Positions 47,612 to 57,303 are shown, numbered from the stretch's first letter. The stretch is 64,000 nucleotides of DNA from Magnetospirillum sp. XM-1 (GCF_001511835.1 NZ_LN997848.1:3872001-3936000); one strand, 5' to 3'. Notes: generated by a model from the sequence alone, not told the origin. Translations and numbers: made by a program.

Positions 47612-48714
47612 TGCTGCCGGTGGAATCCAGCCTCGCCATCACGCTGCATCTGGACGGGGACCGCGTCGGGCGGGTGGAGATCGGCTCCAGCCGTCTGGTC
47701 AAGGCGTCCGATATGCTGAACGGCCGCCAGCCGGCCCAGGTCCTGGCCCTGCTGCCCACCCTTTACTCCCTGTGCGGCACCGCCCAAGGCCTCGCCGGCC
47801 TGCAGGCGGTGGAGAACGCCGCCGGGATCGATGCCCCGGCCGCCCAGCGCACGGCGCGGCGCGTCCTTTGCCAGGTGGAGGTGGTGGCCGAGCACGCCGC
47901 CGCCAGCTTGCGCGACTGGCCCGCCTTGCTGGGCGAAGAGCCCGACCTTTCGGCGCTGAAGCCTTTACGTCCGCTGATCATAGCGGCGCGCAAGGCGCTT
48001 TACCCGGCGGGCGACTGGACCGTGCCGGGCGGCGGCAGGCTGGCCCCCGACAGCGCGGCCCTGGCCGACATCCTGCGCGGCCTGGGCGAAGCGGTGGCCC
48101 GCGCGGATGACGTGGCCGACCGCCTGATCGAGCGCATCGAGGACGAAAACCTCGAAGGCTTCGGCGCCGTCCCCCCCTGCCTGATGCCCGCAGGCGGGCC
48201 GCCCGATCTGGAGGCGCGGCTGGCCGCCGACCACGATGGCTCCTACCGTGCCCGGCCCGATTACCATGGCGGCGTCTTCGAGACCGGGCCGCTGGCCCGC
48301 CAGTCCGGCCGCCCCCTGATGGGGCTTCTGATGGGGCAGTACGGCAACGGCTTGATGCCCCGCTTCTCCGCCCGGATGATGGAGATGGCGTCGGCGTTGC
48401 GGGAAGTGGAAGATTTGGTGCAGGATTTGTCGGGTGATTCCGGCGGCCTGCCCATGGCGCGGAGCGACGGAAGCGGATTGGGAGTGGTGGAGGCGGCGCG
48501 CGGCCTGCTGGCCCACCGGGTGGAATTGCGGGAGGGTTTGTTGAGCGCGTACCGGATTCTGGCCCCCACCGAGTGGAACTTCCACCCCGACGGCCCCCTG
48601 GCCCGGGGATTGATGGGGGCTTGCGGTCCCGATCTGGCGGGACGGGCCGCTTTGCTGGCCGCCAGCCTGGACCCTTGCGTGCCCTTCCGCATCGAGGTCA
48701 GGCCCCATGCATGA
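47611..48714 (+). CDS. hupK: HupK-like large-subunit-related assembly protein
   Basis: A 367-residue protein distantly related to hydrogenase large subunits, as are HupK/HoxV scaffold proteins. The first cysteine pair of a true large subunit is reduced to one cysteine (LCGTAQG), and the end reads LDPCVPFRIEV with one cysteine only, so it cannot hold the NiFe site as an enzyme. Such proteins are thought to carry the Fe(CN)2CO unit during assembly. It overlaps hypA by 8 bases. Confidence 0.8.
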   Translation: MLPVESSLAITLHLDGDRVGRVEIGSSRLVKASDMLNGRQPAQVLALLPTLYSLCGTAQGLAGLQAVENAAGIDAPAAQRTARRVLCQVEVVAEHAAASLRDWPALLGEEPDLSALKPLRPLIIAARKALYPAGDWTVPGGGRLAPDSAALADILRGLGEAVARADDVADRLIERIEDENLEGFGAVPPCLMPAGGPPDLEARLAADHDGSYRARPDYHGGVFETGPLARQSGRPLMGLLMGQYGNGLMPRFSARMMEMASALREVEDLVQDLSGDSGGLPMARSDGSGLGVVEAARGLLAHRVELREGLLSAYRILAPTEWNFHPDGPLARGLMGACGPDLAGRAALLAASLDPCVPFRIEVRPHA

Positions 48715-49051
48715 GATGAGCCTGACCGAGGGCGTGGTGCGCATCCTGGAGGATCAGGCGGCAAGCCACGGCTTCACCCGGGTCAAGACGGTGTGGCTGG
48801 AGATCGGCGAGCTGTCCACCGTGGTGCCCGAAAGCATGGAATTCTGCTTCGACGCGGTGGCGCGGGGCAATCCGCTCACCGCCGGGACCAAGCTGGAGAT
48901 CATCCGCGTCCCCGGCACCGCCTGGTGCATGGATTGCTCGAAGTCGGTCCACGTCACCTCGCGGGTCGACCTCTGCCCCGATTGCGGCGGCGCCAAGCTG
49001 GCGGTGACCTCGGGCGAGGAGATGCGGATCAAGGAAATGGAGGTGGAGTGA
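48707..49051 (+). CDS. hypA: Nickel insertion protein HypA
   Basis: A 114-residue nickel chaperone. His2 (MHEMSL) and Glu3 bind nickel; a zinc site uses CMDC and CPDC. It hands nickel to the large subunit with HypB. The gene overlaps hupK and touches hypB. Confidence 0.95.
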   Translation: MHEMSLTEGVVRILEDQAASHGFTRVKTVWLEIGELSTVVPESMEFCFDAVARGNPLTAGTKLEIIRVPGTAWCMDCSKSVHVTSRVDLCPDCGGAKLAVTSGEEMRIKEMEVE

Positions 49052-49998
49052 TGTGCACGGTGTGCGGCTGCGGTGACGCCAAGGTGGATGGACATTCCCA
49101 CTCCCACGATCATGACCACGACCACCATCATGGCCACAGCCACGATCACAGCCATGACCATCCCCATGGCCACGACCATCATCACCACGACCACGATTCC
49201 GATAGAAACATTCATTCCGATCGGGACATCCATTACGGCCGCGGCATCGCCGGCGTCCACGTGCCGGGCCTCAGCCAGAAGCGCATCGTCCAGATCGAGA
49301 AGGACATCCTGTCCCACAACGACGATTTCGCCGGGCGCAACCGGGCGTGGCTGGCCGAGCATGGGGTGTTCGCGCTCAACCTTGTCTCCAGCCCCGGCTC
49401 GGGCAAGACCACGTTGCTGTGCCGCACCGCCGAGGCCCTGAAGGGCCGCTACCCCCTGGCGGTGATCGAGGGTGACCAGCAGACCAGCTTCGACGCCGAC
49501 CGCATCCGCGCCACCGGCATTCCCGCCATCCAGGTCAACACCGGCAAGGGCTGCCACCTGGACGCCCACATGGTGGAAAGCGCCATCGCCAAGCTGGCTG
49601 TCGAGGACGATTCCGTACTGTTCATCGAGAATGTCGGCAATCTGGTCTGCCCCGCCGCCTTCGATCTGGGCGAGGCCTACAAGGTGGCGATCCTGTCGGT
49701 GACCGAGGGCGAGGACAAGCCCTTGAAGTATCCCGACATGTTCCACGCCGCTTCCATGATGATCCTCAACAAGACCGACCTGTTGCCCCACACGGATTTC
49801 GACGTGGAGCGCTGCATCGGCTTTGCGCGCCGGGTCAATCCCGACATCGTCGTGCTGCAGCTTTCGGCGCGGACCGGCGAGGGCTTCGACGAATGGCTGG
49901 CCTGGATCAACGAGGGCCGCAAGCGCATGGTCACCGAGCGCATCCGCCGCCTGGAAGCCAAGCTGGCCGCCGCCAAGGCCAGTCTGGAGGGCAAGTGA
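49051..49998 (+). CDS. hypB: GTPase nickel chaperone HypB
   Basis: A 315-residue HypB. The N-terminal high-affinity nickel motif CTVCGCG is followed by a histidine-rich tract with 20 His between residues 15 and 48, which stores nickel, and then by the GTPase domain (Walker [11 protein letters not shown] at about 113-122, [21 protein letters not shown] and NKTDLL). The long His tract points to a nickel-storage role besides GTP-driven delivery. Its stop overlaps the GTG start of hypF. Confidence 0.95.
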   Translation: MCTVCGCGDAKVDGHSHSHDHDHDHHHGHSHDHSHDHPHGHDHHHHDHDSDRNIHSDRDIHYGRGIAGVHVPGLSQKRIVQIEKDILSHNDDFAGRNRAWLAEHGVFALNLVSSPGSGKTTLLCRTAEALKGRYPLAVIEGDQQTSFDADRIRATGIPAIQVNTGKGCHLDAHMVESAIAKLAVEDDSVLFIENVGNLVCPAAFDLGEAYKVAILSVTEGEDKPLKYPDMFHAASMMILNKTDLLPHTDFDVERCIGFARRVNPDIVVLQLSARTGEGFDEWLAWINEGRKRMVTERIRRLEAKLAAAKASLEGK

Positions 49999-51071
49999 GT
50001 TCGGCTATCGCCCAGATCGTTCCCCTGCCGCACCCTGTGCCGCCGGTGCTGGCGCTGGGCGCGTTCCTCAAGAATTCGGTCTGCCTGACCCGGGGATCGG
50101 AAGCGCTGATCTCGGCCAATCACGGCGATCTCGGCACGCCCGAGGCCATCACCGCCTTCGAGGCGACGGTCGAGGCGCTGGTGGCCGAGGCAGGCGTCAC
50201 CCCGGTGCGGGTCGCCCATGACCTGCACCCCGATTTCCATTCCACCCGCTATGCTCAATCCCTGGACCTGCCGGCGGTGGCGGTGCAGCACCACCATGCC
50301 CACGCCGCGGCAATCGCCGCCGAGCACGGCATCGAGGGCCCGGTGATCGGCGTGTCCTTCGACGGCTTCGGCCTTGGCCCCGGCAACCAGTCGTGGGGCG
50401 GCGAATTGCTGAAGGCCGAGGGCGCCCATTACCGCCGCCTGGGCCATCTCGCCCTTTTGCCCCAGCCCGGCGGCGACCGGGCGGCGCGCGAGCCTTGGCG
50501 CATGGCGGCGGCCGCCCTGCACCGCCTGGGCCGCGGCGACGAGATATCCTCCCGCTTCCGCGACATTCCCGCCAGCGCCATGCTGGGGCAGATGCTGGAC
50601 AGGCGCCTCAACAGCCCGGAAACCTCGTCGGCCGGGCGGCTGTTCGACGCCGCCTGCGGCCTGTTGGGCATCCACCCCATCGCCGAGTTCGAGGGCCAGG
50701 CCCCCATGGCCCTGGAAGCCCTGGCGACCAGGCCGGAAGTGCTGCCCACCGGCTGGATCATCCAGGACGGGGTGTTGGACCTGCTGCCGCTGCTGGCCTG
50801 CCTCGCCCATTGCACCGACCCGGCCAGAGGTGCCAACCTGTTCCACGGCACCCTGGTCGAAGCCATGGGCCAGTGGATCGCGGAAGTGGCGGAAACCGCC
50901 GGCACGCCCTATGTCGCCCTGGGAGGCGGATGCTTCCTCAACAAGGTGCTGACCGGCGGATTGGTGGAGAAGCTGACACAAGCCGGCCTGAAGCCGCTGC
51001 TGGCCGCCAAGGTGTCGCCCGGCGACGCCGGCCTGTCCTTAGGGCAGGCCTGGATCGCCGCGTTGAGTTAA
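49995..51071 (+). CDS. hypF: Short HypF, Kae1-like carbamoyltransferase domain only
   Basis: A 358-residue protein covering only the C-terminal Kae1/TsaD-like half of HypF (full HypF is about 750). Visible marks: [66 protein letters not shown] and [16 protein letters not shown]. The acylphosphatase, zinc-finger and YrdC parts that make carbamoyl-AMP from carbamoyl phosphate are missing, and there is no room for them because the GTG start overlaps the hypB stop. R. eutropha HypF1 is a known short form. A full HypF or separate partners must exist elsewhere if this one is not self-sufficient. Confidence 0.88.
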   Translation: MSSAIAQIVPLPHPVPPVLALGAFLKNSVCLTRGSEALISANHGDLGTPEAITAFEATVEALVAEAGVTPVRVAHDLHPDFHSTRYAQSLDLPAVAVQHHHAHAAAIAAEHGIEGPVIGVSFDGFGLGPGNQSWGGELLKAEGAHYRRLGHLALLPQPGGDRAAREPWRMAAAALHRLGRGDEISSRFRDIPASAMLGQMLDRRLNSPETSSAGRLFDAACGLLGIHPIAEFEGQAPMALEALATRPEVLPTGWIIQDGVLDLLPLLACLAHCTDPARGANLFHGTLVEAMGQWIAEVAETAGTPYVALGGGCFLNKVLTGGLVEKLTQAGLKPLLAAKVSPGDAGLSLGQAWIAALS

Positions 51072-51086
51072 GAGGAACCCAAATCC

Positions 51087-51314
51087 ATGTGCCTTGCCCT
51101 GCCCTCCCTGGTCACCGAACTCCTGCCCGACGACAACGCGAAGGTGGAACTGGGCGGCGTCACCAAGACCATTTCGCTGGCCTTGGTCTCCGACGTGAAG
51201 CCGGGCGACTACGTCATCGTCCATGTGGGCTACGCGCTGTCGGTGATCGACCCGGAAGAAGCGGCCCGCACGCTGGAGCTGTTCCGCGAGCTGGGTGAGG
51301 GCGTGCCGGCGTGA
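51087..51314 (+). CDS. hypC: Hydrogenase assembly chaperone HypC (second copy)
   Basis: A 75-residue HypC with the essential Cys2 in MCLALPS, and VSDVKPGDYVIVHVGYALSVIDPEEA typical of the HypC that pairs with HypD. Its stop overlaps the GTG start of hypD, which supports that pairing. Confidence 0.93.
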   Translation: MCLALPSLVTELLPDDNAKVELGGVTKTISLALVSDVKPGDYVIVHVGYALSVIDPEEAARTLELFRELGEGVPA

Positions 51315-52447
51315 AATACATCGACGAATTCAGGGACGGCGAGGTGGCGCAAAGCATCGCGAGCGCCATCAAGGCCGAGGCCGATCCCGCCTCCACCTAC
51401 CACATCATGGAATTCTGCGGCGGCCACACCCACGCCATCAGCCGCTACGGCCTGGAAGACCTGCTGCCCGCCAATGTGCGGATGATCCACGGGCCGGGCT
51501 GCCCGGTCTGCGTGCTTCCCGTCGGGCGCATCGACGCCGCCATCTGGCTGGCCAAGCAACCGGGCGTCACGTTATGCACCTATGGCGACATGCTGCGCGT
51601 GCCGGGCTCCAAACGCCTGTCGCTGTTGAAGGCCAAGGCCGAGGGCGCCGATGTGCGCATGGTCTATTCGACGCTGGACGCCATCAAGCTGGCCCAGGCC
51701 AACCCGGACCGGCAGATCGTCTTCTTCGCCATCGGCTTCGAGACCACCACCCCGCCCACCGCCGTGGCGATCAAACAGGCCCAGGCGCTGGGCTTGAAGA
51801 ATTTCAGCGTGTTCTGCAACCACGTGCTGACGCCGTCGGCCATCACCCAGATCCTCGACAGCCCCGAGGTGCGCGAACTGGGCACGGTGAAGCTGGACGC
51901 CTTCATCGGCCCGGCCCACGTGTCCACCATCATTGGCTCGCGCCCCTACGAGTATTTCGCCGAGGAATACCAGCGCCCGGTGGTGATCGCCGGGTTCGAG
52001 CCCCTCGACGTCATGCAGGCGGTGCGCATGCTGGTGCGCCAGATCAACGACGGCCGCTTCGACGTGGAGAACGAGTTCGCCCGCGCCGTGACCAGGGACG
52101 GCAACGAGAAGGCCAAGTCCCTGGTGGCCGACATGTTCGAGCTTAGGCGCGTCTTCGAATGGCGCGGCTTAGGGATGGTGCCCTATTCGGCGCTCCGCCT
52201 GAAAGAGCCCTATGCCGCCTGGGACGCCGAGCGCCGCTGGGACGTGCCCCAGGATAGCCCGCCCGACAACAAGGCCTGCGAATGCGGCGCCATCCTCAGG
52301 GGCGTCAAGAAGCCCACCGATTGCAAGCTGTTCGGCACCGTATGCACGCCCGAAAACCCCATGGGATCGTGCATGGTCTCGGCCGAGGGCGCCTGCGCCG
52401 CCCATTGGACCTATGGCCGCTTCCGCGACCTGGAGAAGAGTGAATGA
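51311..52447 (+). CDS. hypD: Hydrogenase maturation protein HypD
   Basis: A 378-residue iron-sulfur scaffold on which the Fe(CN)2CO unit is built with HypC. Marks are EFCGGHTHAISRYG, GPGCPVCVLP and IGFETTTPPTA; the [4Fe-4S] ligands lie near the end (CECGAILRGVKKPTDC and then CTPENPMGSCMVS). It starts at GTG overlapping hypC and ends at the hypE ATG. Confidence 0.95.
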   Translation: MKYIDEFRDGEVAQSIASAIKAEADPASTYHIMEFCGGHTHAISRYGLEDLLPANVRMIHGPGCPVCVLPVGRIDAAIWLAKQPGVTLCTYGDMLRVPGSKRLSLLKAKAEGADVRMVYSTLDAIKLAQANPDRQIVFFAIGFETTTPPTAVAIKQAQALGLKNFSVFCNHVLTPSAITQILDSPEVRELGTVKLDAFIGPAHVSTIIGSRPYEYFAEEYQRPVVIAGFEPLDVMQAVRMLVRQINDGRFDVENEFARAVTRDGNEKAKSLVADMFELRRVFEWRGLGMVPYSALRLKEPYAAWDAERRWDVPQDSPPDNKACECGAILRGVKKPTDCKLFGTVCTPENPMGSCMVSAEGACAAHWTYGRFRDLEKSE

Positions 52448-53493
52448 CCCTGCCCCGCCGCGCCCATCCCCGCCCCTTGGACATCGCGTCCGGCCGTGTC
52501 GATCTCACCCATGGCGGCGGCGGCCGCGCCATGGCCCAGCTGGTCGAGGAACTGTTCGTCGCCGCCTTCGACAACGAGGCGCTAAACCAGCGCAACGATC
52601 AGGCCGCCTTCGACGTGCCCGGCGGGCGCATGGTGATGACCACCGACGGCTACGTCATCAGCCCGCTGTTCTTTCCCGGCGGCGACATCGGCAGCCTTGC
52701 CGTGCATGGCACCGTCAACGACGTGGCCATGGCCGGCGCCAGACCCATCTCGCTGTCGGCGGGCTTCATCATCGAGGAGGGCTTCCCCCTTTCCGATCTC
52801 AAGCGCATCGTCGTCTCCATGGCCAAGGCGTCGAAGGACGCCGGTGTGCCGGTGGTGACCGGCGACACCAAGGTGGTGGAAAAGGGCAAGGGCGACGGCA
52901 TCTTCATCACCACGGCAGGCATCGGCATGGTGCCGCCCGGCGTTTCGATTTCCGGCGATCTGGCGCGGCCCGGCGATGCCATCCTGGTGTCGGGCACCAT
53001 GGGAGACCACGGCGTGGCGGTGATGAGCCAGCGGGAAAGCTTGGGCTTCGAGACCGAGATCCTGTCCGATTCGGCCGCATTGCATACAATGGTCGCCAAG
53101 ATGGTCGCCGCCGTGCCGGGCATCCGGGTGCTGCGCGATCCCACCCGGGGCGGTCTGGCCGCCACCTTGAACGAGATCGCCAGCCAGTCGGGCGTCGGCA
53201 TGCTGATCGAGGAAGCATTGGTGCCGGTCAAGCCCCAGGTGCTGGGCGCCTGCGAGCTTTTGGGCCTCGATCCCCTTTACGTCGCCAACGAGGGCAAGCT
53301 GATCTGCATCTGCGCCGAGGCCGACGCCCCTCGCCTGCTCGACATCATGCGCGCCCATCCCCTAGGCGCCGACGCGGCGCGCATCGGGGCGTGCCGGGAA
53401 GACTCCCACCACTTCGTCCAGATGAAGACCCGCATGGGCGGCAACCGGGTGGTGGACTGGCTGGCCGGCGAGCAATTGCCGAGGATTTGCTGA
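52444..53493 (+). CDS. hypE: Hydrogenase maturation protein HypE
   Basis: A 349-residue PurM-family protein that dehydrates a carbamoyl group on its C-terminal cysteine to a thiocyanate, the source of the CN ligands. LTHGGGGRAMAQLVEE and DGYVISPLFFPGGDIG open it, VSGTMGDHGVAVM and DPTRGGLAATLNEI follow, and it ends PRIC with the required terminal cysteine. HypF supplies the carbamoyl group. Confidence 0.95.
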   Translation: MTLPRRAHPRPLDIASGRVDLTHGGGGRAMAQLVEELFVAAFDNEALNQRNDQAAFDVPGGRMVMTTDGYVISPLFFPGGDIGSLAVHGTVNDVAMAGARPISLSAGFIIEEGFPLSDLKRIVVSMAKASKDAGVPVVTGDTKVVEKGKGDGIFITTAGIGMVPPGVSISGDLARPGDAILVSGTMGDHGVAVMSQRESLGFETEILSDSAALHTMVAKMVAAVPGIRVLRDPTRGGLAATLNEIASQSGVGMLIEEALVPVKPQVLGACELLGLDPLYVANEGKLICICAEADAPRLLDIMRAHPLGADAARIGACREDSHHFVQMKTRMGGNRVVDWLAGEQLPRIC

Positions 53494-55145
53494 TGCGCGT
53501 CTTGTTACTGGCCCATTCCTTCAACTCGCTGACCCAGCGCCTGTGGGTGGAACTGTCGGAACTGGGCCACGACGTCACCTGTGAATTCGACGTCAACGAT
53601 TCCGTCACCATCCAGGCGGTGGAGATGGCGCGGCCAGACGTGATCGTCGCCCCGTTCCTCAAGCGCGCCATTCCGGAAAGCGTCTGGAAGAACCACCTGT
53701 GCCTGGTGGTCCATCCCGGCCCGCCCGGCGATAGGGGACCGGCGGCGCTGGACTGGGCCATCCTGGAAGGCCACGAGGAGTGGGGCGTCACCGTGCTGCA
53801 GGCCGAGGCCGGCATGGACGAAGGCCCGGTCTGGGCCAGCCGCACCTTCCCGCTACGTCCCGCCACCAAGTCCAGCCTCTATCGCAACGAAGTGGCCGAC
53901 GGGGCGGTAGAGGCGACACTCGACGCCCTTGCCCGCCTCGCCGACGGACCGGTCGGCCGCCCGGCCCTGTCCCCCTTCAAGCCGGCGGTGAAGCAGGCGG
54001 ATCGCGCCATCGACTGGGCCAAGGACGACACCGCCACGGTACTCGCCAAGATCCGCTCGGCCGACGGCACGCCGGGCCTGCTGGATTTTATGCTCGACCG
54101 GCCGGTCTACCTGTATGACGCCCATGCGGCGTCGGGTCTTTCGGGCAAGCCGGGCGAGCTGATCGCCCGCTCGGGCCACGCGGTGGCACGCGCCACCACC
54201 GACGGCGCGGTGTGGATCGGCCATCTGCGGGCCAGGCAAGAACACGCCCTGAAACTGCCGGCGCTGGACGTGCTGGGGCCCCTGGACCACCTGCCCGAGT
54301 CGCCCGGCTATCACGACATCTGGTACGACGAGCGCCACGGGGTGGGATACCTGCATTTCCCCTTCGTCAACGGCGCCATGAGCACCGATCAGTGCCGGCG
54401 CCTGAAAGTCGCCTTCGTCAAGGCGACGGAGCGCCCGACAAAGGTGATCGTGCTGATGGGCGGCCCCGACTTCTGGTCCAACGGCATCCATCTGTGCACC
54501 ATCGAAAGCGCCGCCAGCCCCGCCGGGGAATCCTGGGACAACATCAACGCCATGAACGATCTCTGCCGCGAGATCATCACCTGCCCCAGCCATTTCACCG
54601 TCGCCGCCATGCAGGGCAATGCGGGGGCGGGCGGCGTGTTCCTGGCCCTGGCCGCCGATCTGGTGGCGGCGCGCGAAGCGGTGGTGCTTAACCCCCATTA
54701 CAAGGGCATGGGCAACCTCTACGGCTCGGAATACTGGACCTACCTGCTGCCCCGGCGCTGCGGCGCCGAGAATGCCCGCCGCGTCGTCGAAGCCCGCCTG
54801 CCCATGGGCACCGCCGAGGCCGAGCGCTTAGGGCTGATCGATTGCCGCTTCGGTCGCAGCATCCCCGAATTCCGCCAGTTGGTGGAGGAAATGGCCGAGG
54901 CCCTGGCCGCCGACCCGGGCCTGGACGAGCGCCTGGCCGCCAAACGCCTGACCCGGGCCGCCGACGAAGCCCAAAAGCCCCTGGAGCAGTACCGCGCCGA
55001 GGAGCTGGAACACATGAAGCTGAATTTCTACGGCTTCGATCCCAGCTACCACGTGGCCCGCTACAACTTCATCCACAAGATCCCCAAGTCGCGGACGCCC
55101 TTGTACCTGGCCCGACACCGCCGCAAGGATTCAGTGTCGCAATAG
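53493..55145 (+). CDS. hypX: HypX/HoxX, CO-ligand synthesis protein
   Basis: A 550-residue two-domain protein. The N-terminal half is a formyltransferase-like domain (LLLAHSFNSLTQRLWVEL, VHPGPPGDRGP and EWGVTVLQAEAGMDEGPVW); the C-terminal half is a crotonase-like domain (MGGPDFWSNGIHL, NAGAGGVFLALAADLVAAREAVVLNP). HypX makes the CO ligand of the NiFe site from formyl-tetrahydrofolate via formyl-CoA and is found in organisms that make hydrogenase in air. It ends the hyp operon; its ATG overlaps the hypE stop. Confidence 0.93.
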   Translation: MRVLLLAHSFNSLTQRLWVELSELGHDVTCEFDVNDSVTIQAVEMARPDVIVAPFLKRAIPESVWKNHLCLVVHPGPPGDRGPAALDWAILEGHEEWGVTVLQAEAGMDEGPVWASRTFPLRPATKSSLYRNEVADGAVEATLDALARLADGPVGRPALSPFKPAVKQADRAIDWAKDDTATVLAKIRSADGTPGLLDFMLDRPVYLYDAHAASGLSGKPGELIARSGHAVARATTDGAVWIGHLRARQEHALKLPALDVLGPLDHLPESPGYHDIWYDERHGVGYLHFPFVNGAMSTDQCRRLKVAFVKATERPTKVIVLMGGPDFWSNGIHLCTIESAASPAGESWDNINAMNDLCREIITCPSHFTVAAMQGNAGAGGVFLALAADLVAAREAVVLNPHYKGMGNLYGSEYWTYLLPRRCGAENARRVVEARLPMGTAEAERLGLIDCRFGRSIPEFRQLVEEMAEALAADPGLDERLAAKRLTRAADEAQKPLEQYRAEELEHMKLNFYGFDPSYHVARYNFIHKIPKSRTPLYLARHRRKDSVSQ

Positions 55146-55162
55146 GACGGCCCGAAGCGGTC

Positions 55163-55202
55163 TTTGTCGCATCCCCGCCGCCTTTGTCGGGGATGCGACA
55201 AA
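55163..55202. promoter_or_regulatory. Inverted repeat containing a NifA activator site (nifB)
   Basis: TTTGTCGCATCCCCG (55163-55177) and CGGGGATGCGACAAA (55188-55202) are a perfect 15-bp inverted repeat. The right arm contains TGT-N10-ACA (55185-55200), the NifA upstream activator sequence, about 48 bases before the -24 element. The hairpin also lies just past the hypX stop, so it may double as a transcription end signal for the hyp operon. Confidence 0.7.
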
Positions 55203-55246
55203 GCCTGAAACCCAGCATTTCCGCCACTTTGCTGCGCCGCAGCACT

Positions 55247-55262
55247 TGGCATCGCCATTGCA
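55247..55262 (+). promoter_or_regulatory. Sigma54 promoter of nifB
   Basis: TGGCATCGCCATTGCA fits the -24/-12 consensus with exact GG-N10-GC spacing (GG 55248-55249, GC 55260-55261), 38 bases before the nifB GTG start. Confidence 0.85.
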
Positions 55263-55299
55263 GAGGAACCGGCATAGACCCCTGACGAGGAGGCCGCCG

Positions 55300-56790
55300 G
55301 TGTCTGGCAACGTCATCTCTCTCTCCAGCATCGTCCGTGGACCCATGGTCCCCGCCGAAGCTCCGGCCGCGCCCACCGGCGGCTGTTCCTCCAAGTCCTG
55401 CGGGTCGGATGCGGGCCAGGGCGACATGCCCGCCCACATCTGGGACAAGGTCAAGGACCACCCCTGCTATTCCGAGGAGGCGCATCACTACTTCGCCCGC
55501 ATGCATGTGGCGGTGGCGCCGGCCTGCAACATCCAGTGCAATTACTGCAACCGGAAATACGACTGCGCCAACGAATCGCGCCCCGGCGTGACCAGCGAGA
55601 AGCTGTCGCCTGAGCAGGCGGCGCGCAAGGTGGCGGCGGTGGCGGCCAAGGTGCCGCAGCTTTCGGTGCTGGGCATCGCCGGTCCGGGCGATTCCATGTT
55701 CGACTGGAAGAAGACCTCGGCCACCTTCCGCGAGGTGTCCAAGCTGCTGCCCGACCTCAAATACTGCGTCTCGACCAACGGCCTGGCCCTGCCCGACCAC
55801 CTGGACGAGCTGGCCCAGCACAACATTGACCACGTCACCATCACCATCAACATGGTCGACCCCGAGATCGGCGCGCTGATCTATCCCTGGATCTACTTCA
55901 AGGGCAAGCGCTACACCGGCATCGAGGCGGCGCGCATCCTGCACGAGCGCCAGATGGAGGGCCTGGAGGGGCTGACCGCGCGCGGCATCCTCACCAAGAT
56001 CAACTCGGTGATGATCCCCGGCATCAATGACCGGCACCTGATCGAGGTGAACCGGGAGATCAAGGCCCGCGGCGCGTTCCTGCACAACGTCATGCCGCTG
56101 ATCTCCGACCCAGCCCACGGCACCGCCTTTGGCCTTTCCGGCCAGCGCGGCCCCAGGCCCGCCGAGTTGAAGGACCTGCAGGACAAGCTGGCCGGCGGCG
56201 CCAACCTCATGCGCCACTGCCGCCAGTGCCGCGCCGACGCTGTGGGCACGCTGGGTGAGGATCTGTCCCAGGACTTCACGCTGGACAAGCTTCCGGAAGT
56301 GGCCGCCGCCTTTGATCCCGAGCCCCGCCGCCTCTACCGCGAGGTGGTGGAGCGCGAGCGCGCCGACCGCGCCAAGGCGCTGGCCGGCGCCGAGGCCGAA
56401 CTGGCCGAGACCGTCATAGAGGCTCCGCCCAGGCTGGTGGCCGTCTGCACCAAGGGCGGCGGGCGCATCAACCAGCATTTCGGCCACGCCAAGGAATTCC
56501 AGATCTTCGAGGTGGATGCCAAGGGCGTGCGCTTCTCGGGCCATCGCAAGGCCGACAATTACTGCGTCGGCGGCTATGGCGACGACGACAAGCTGGACGT
56601 GGTCCTGGCCGCGCTGGAGGGCATCGACACGGTGTTCGTGGCCAAGATCGGCCGCTGCCCCAAGGACGACCTGAAGAAGGCCGGCATCGAGGCCATCGAT
56701 GCCTACCCCTTCGACTACATCGAGACGGCCGTGGCCGGCTGGTACGCCCAGCGTTTCGGCCAGAATTCCGACACCGCTGAAATTGCCTAG
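55300..56790 (+). CDS. nifB: Nitrogenase cofactor biosynthesis protein NifB
   Basis: A 496-residue radical SAM enzyme that builds NifB-co, the core of FeMo-co. The cluster motif is CNIQCNYC (Cys76, Cys80, Cys83). ADP-like YDCANESRPGVTS and PGDSMFDW blocks follow, and a C-terminal NifX/NafY-like domain (about 385-490, VCTKGGGRINQHFGHAKEFQIF) holds the product. It starts at GTG with GAGGAGG upstream. Expression from a NifA/sigma54 promoter is evident. Confidence 0.96.
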   Translation: MSGNVISLSSIVRGPMVPAEAPAAPTGGCSSKSCGSDAGQGDMPAHIWDKVKDHPCYSEEAHHYFARMHVAVAPACNIQCNYCNRKYDCANESRPGVTSEKLSPEQAARKVAAVAAKVPQLSVLGIAGPGDSMFDWKKTSATFREVSKLLPDLKYCVSTNGLALPDHLDELAQHNIDHVTITINMVDPEIGALIYPWIYFKGKRYTGIEAARILHERQMEGLEGLTARGILTKINSVMIPGINDRHLIEVNREIKARGAFLHNVMPLISDPAHGTAFGLSGQRGPRPAELKDLQDKLAGGANLMRHCRQCRADAVGTLGEDLSQDFTLDKLPEVAAAFDPEPRRLYREVVERERADRAKALAGAEAELAETVIEAPPRLVAVCTKGGGRINQHFGHAKEFQIFEVDAKGVRFSGHRKADNYCVGGYGDDDKLDVVLAALEGIDTVFVAKIGRCPKDDLKKAGIEAIDAYPFDYIETAVAGWYAQRFGQNSDTAEIA

Positions 56791-56808
56791 AGAGAACAGG
56801 AGAACATC

Positions 56809-56997
56809 ATGGCTCTGAAGATCATCGCCTCCGAATGCACCACCTGCGGCGCCTGCGAGTTCGAGTGCCCCAACGCCGCCATCTCCATCAAGAATGACGT
56901 CTACGCCATCAAGGCGTCGGGCTGCACCGAGTGTGACGGCGACGCACCCAAATGCCAGGCGGTCTGCCCGGTCGAGGGCTGCATCGTCCAGGGCTGA
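56809..56997 (+). CDS. fdxN: 2x[4Fe-4S] ferredoxin (FdxN-like, nifB-associated)
   Basis: A 62-residue bacterial ferredoxin with [12 protein letters not shown] and a second, extended motif [16 protein letters not shown], the form found just after nifB in many nitrogen fixers. It supplies electrons for cofactor assembly or nitrogenase. Confidence 0.9.
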   Translation: MALKIIASECTTCGACEFECPNAAISIKNDVYAIKASGCTECDGDAPKCQAVCPVEGCIVQG

Positions 56998-57021
56998 CCT
57001 TCCACCAGAAAGGGTGCCGTC

Positions 57022-57303
57022 ATGAGCGAAGATGCGAATTTCGAGCTGTGGGACAAACCCCTTTACGAGCGCGGCGACAAGGTCACGGCGCTTCGGGACG
57101 TCCGCAACGACGGCACCTATCCCGGCTCCCGGATCGGCGAGTTCCTGATCCGCAAGGGCGAGGTGGGCTACGTCACCCAGGTGGGGACCTATCTCAACCG
57201 CTTCTACGTCTATGCCGTGGACTTTCTGGAGGCTGAGCGTCTGGTCGGCATGCGCGCCCATGAACTGGAGCGCGCGGAAGAAGAAGAGAGGAAGGCGTCA
57301 TGA
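57022..57303 (+). CDS. nifZ: NifZ family protein
   Basis: A 93-residue NifZ-domain protein. The family core is GDKVTALRDVRNDGTYPG followed by IGEFLIRKGEVGYVTQVGTYL and VYAVDF. NifZ helps form the P-clusters of the MoFe protein. It overlaps nifT by four bases. Confidence 0.85.
   Translation: MSEDANFELWDKPLYERGDKVTALRDVRNDGTYPGSRIGEFLIRKGEVGYVTQVGTYLNRFYVYAVDFLEAERLVGMRAHELERAEEEERKAS

Noticed and set aside
47611..48714. Second hydrogenase large subunit
   Set aside because: The cysteine pairs needed to bind nickel are each reduced to one cysteine and the length is only 367 residues, so it is a HupK-type assembly protein.
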